Source: an uncultured Trueperaceae bacterium (lineage in GTDB: Bacteria; Deinococcota; Deinococci; Deinococcales; Trueperaceae). Taken from it: a stretch of DNA of 14,237 nt. The DNA lies in NCBI GenBank assembly GCA_937911855.1, contig CALDPK010000144.1:1-14237 (forward strand), written 5' to 3'. The notes beneath the pieces are model-generated. The model did no database searches. It saw only the letters and a list, made by a program, of their open reading frames with translations, and was not told where the DNA came from. Position numbers and translations under genes: made by a program. Positions 13,281 through 14,237 of the stretch are shown here, one piece after another. Every line of letters begins with the position of its first letter. Position 1 is the stretch's first letter.

Positions 13281-14004
13281 GCTCTTCCTCCGGTTCGGCG
13301 CCCAGGTAGGCTTCGATTACGCGCGGGTTGGAAGTGACTTCACGCGGGCTGCCTTCAGCGATCTTCTCGCCGAACGCCAGCACGATGACGTGGTCGCACA
13401 GTTCCATGATCGCCTTCATTATGTGTTCCACCACGACGATGCTGACGCCTTGCTCGGTGAGGGTGCGTACGAGCTGGATCATCTCTGTGAGGGCAGGTGG
13501 GTTGAGGCCGGCCATGAGTTCGTCGAGGAACAGTACTTTGGGGTCGACGGCCAGGGCGCGCGCCAGTTCCAGGCGGCGCCTGCGGGCCAGGTTAAGGTCG
13601 CTGGCGGGCTGCGCGTAGCGGTCGCCGAGGCCTACGAGTTCGAGTTTTTCAAGTGCGACGCGTTCAGCTTCGGCTCGCGAGGCGGTGTTCATGAAGGCTG
13701 CGACCAGGACGTTCTCGAGGACGGTCAGGTCTTCGTAGGGCCGTTCGATCTGGAATGTCCGGCCCATGCCGAGTCTGGCGCGTTTGTGGGCGGGGGTTCT
13801 GGTGATGTCGTTACCGAACAGGCGGATCTTGCCGCGGCGGAGTTTCTCGAAGCCGGTGATGCCATTGAACAGCGTGGATTTGCCGGCGCCGTTGGGGCCG
13901 ATGATCCCGAGGATGCTGCCGTGGTCGAGTGTGAAGGAGACGTCGCGAACGGCGACGAGGCCGCCGAACTGGATGGTGACGCCTTCAGCTTCTAGTGCTG
14001 GCAT
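13273..14004 (-). CDS. livG: Branched-chain amino acid-type ABC importer ATPase LivG
   Basis: First ATPase of the HAAT-type importer, 243 residues. It has Walker A GPNGAGKST (36-44), the LivG-typical ARLGMGRTFQ (about 76-85), Walker B FLDELMAGLNP (159-169) and the H-loop VVEH (His 194). The ABC signature is unusual: LNLARRRRLELARALA (137-152) replaces LSGGQ-like sequence, with no Gly at the conserved positions. A LivG subgroup with LTL(G/A)xRKRLELARALA and DE-[VL]-MAGL is known to me, so this is likely a natural variant and not decay. The ATG at 14004 has AGGAGG four bases upstream; its first 20 bases overlap the end of livM. It is translationally coupled to livM and livF. Confidence 0.92.
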   Translation of the reverse strand: MPALEAEGVTIQFGGLVAVRDVSFTLDHGSILGIIGPNGAGKSTLFNGITGFEKLRRGKIRLFGNDITRTPAHKRARLGMGRTFQIERPYEDLTVLENVLVAAFMNTASRAEAERVALEKLELVGLGDRYAQPASDLNLARRRRLELARALAVDPKVLFLDELMAGLNPPALTEMIQLVRTLTEQGVSIVVVEHIMKAIMELCDHVIVLAFGEKIAEGSPREVTSNPRVIEAYLGAEPEEEHA

Positions 14005-14237
14005 AGCGCCTCCTGACGATGCGGCGGTGGATTTCGCCCATGATGCCGCGGGGCATGAAGATGATCACGATCACGATCAGGGCACCGTAGATCAGCAGGT
14101 TCGCGTCGGCGAAGAAGTTGCGGAACACTTCGGAGGCGATGGTCACGAGGATCGCGCCGATGAGGGGTCCGAAGATGGTGCCGCGTCCGCCGATGATCGC
14201 TACCAGGGCTATGCGGACTGATAGGGGCAGCTCGAAC
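13985..14237 (-). CDS. livM: Branched-chain amino acid-type ABC importer permease LivM, C-terminal part
   Basis: C-terminal 83 residues of the inner-membrane permease; the gene enters from the right edge. The fragment contains VAIIGGRGTIFGPLIGAILVTI, given here as the blocks VAIIGGRGTIFGPLIG and AILVTIASEVF, the strongly conserved EAA-like loop and following helix of LivM (and LivH) permeases. It then has NLLIYGALIVIVIIFMPRGIMG, another family hallmark (GxxLIxxxxxxPxGI). A short basic tail HRRIVRRRYASTRS reaches into livG in another frame, stopping at the TGA at 13985-13987, so the genes overlap by 20 bases. LivM is preferred over LivH because livG follows immediately, the usual livM-livG-livF order. 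Confidence 0.9.
   Translation of the reverse strand, partial: FELPLSVRIALVAIIGGRGTIFGPLIGAILVTIASEVFRNFFADANLLIYGALIVIVIIFMPRGIMGEIHRRIVRRRYASTRS

Noticed and set aside
13279..13995. Plus-strand open frame opposite livG
   Set aside because: Antisense shadow of a well-conserved ATPase with no domain of its own.

Overview
This window looks like chromosome from a GC-rich free-living bacterium (roughly 60-65% GC, with a local drop to about 55% in the first 240 bases). Several start sites have a TANNNT -10 box exactly six bases before the start codon, the leaderless arrangement well known in Deinococcota. Together with the gene content this makes a Deinococcus/Truepera-type host plausible, but that is inference and nothing here fixes the taxon. 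There is no rRNA, tRNA, CRISPR array or insertion sequence.

Layout. (1) 1-3677, minus strand, reads as one operon in transcription order: siderophore-interacting flavin reductase, OmpR-type response regulator, intramembrane-sensing (BceS-like) histidine kinase, Mn/Zn/Fe-type ABC ATPase, and ABC-3 permease running off the left edge. The ATPase is broken by one in-frame amber codon just before its Walker B motif. (2) 3787-4245, a GNAT acetyltransferase with a leaderless-type start. (3) 4303-6045, plus strand, an ABC-F ATPase behind a leader of about 120 bases holding a palindrome, a possible five-codon ORF and a small hairpin. (4) 6051-7128, a divergent pair: a tiny Trp-rich lipoprotein (minus) and a collagen-like envelope protein (plus). 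They share a striking intergenic element with two identical 18-bp arms in mirror orientation, each 28 bp from a TANNNT -10 box. (5) 7184-8590, a HipB/HipA-type toxin-antitoxin operon with a candidate HipB operator. (6) 8754-11357, an unrecognised 7-TM membrane protein and an FAD-dependent monooxygenase-like protein, both minus. (7) 11494-12093, a DUF937 protein. (8) 12113-14237, minus strand: livM (partial), livG and livF of a branched-chain amino acid-type ABC importer, then a small 4-TM protein, tightly spaced or overlapping.

The genes suggest iron/metal acquisition wired to envelope-stress sensing, ribosome protection, a persistence-type TA module and amino acid import. The least conventional signal is the mirrored promoter element at 6283-6375. 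Its arms carry GGTGAT direct repeats with an 11-bp period over both -35 regions, as expected for an activator of the PhoB/OmpR class driving two cell-surface genes together. No gap without a gene exceeds 300 bases; the larger intergenic stretches (4246-4437, 6234-6381, 8575-8753, 9828-9953, 11358-11493) are described in the entries.
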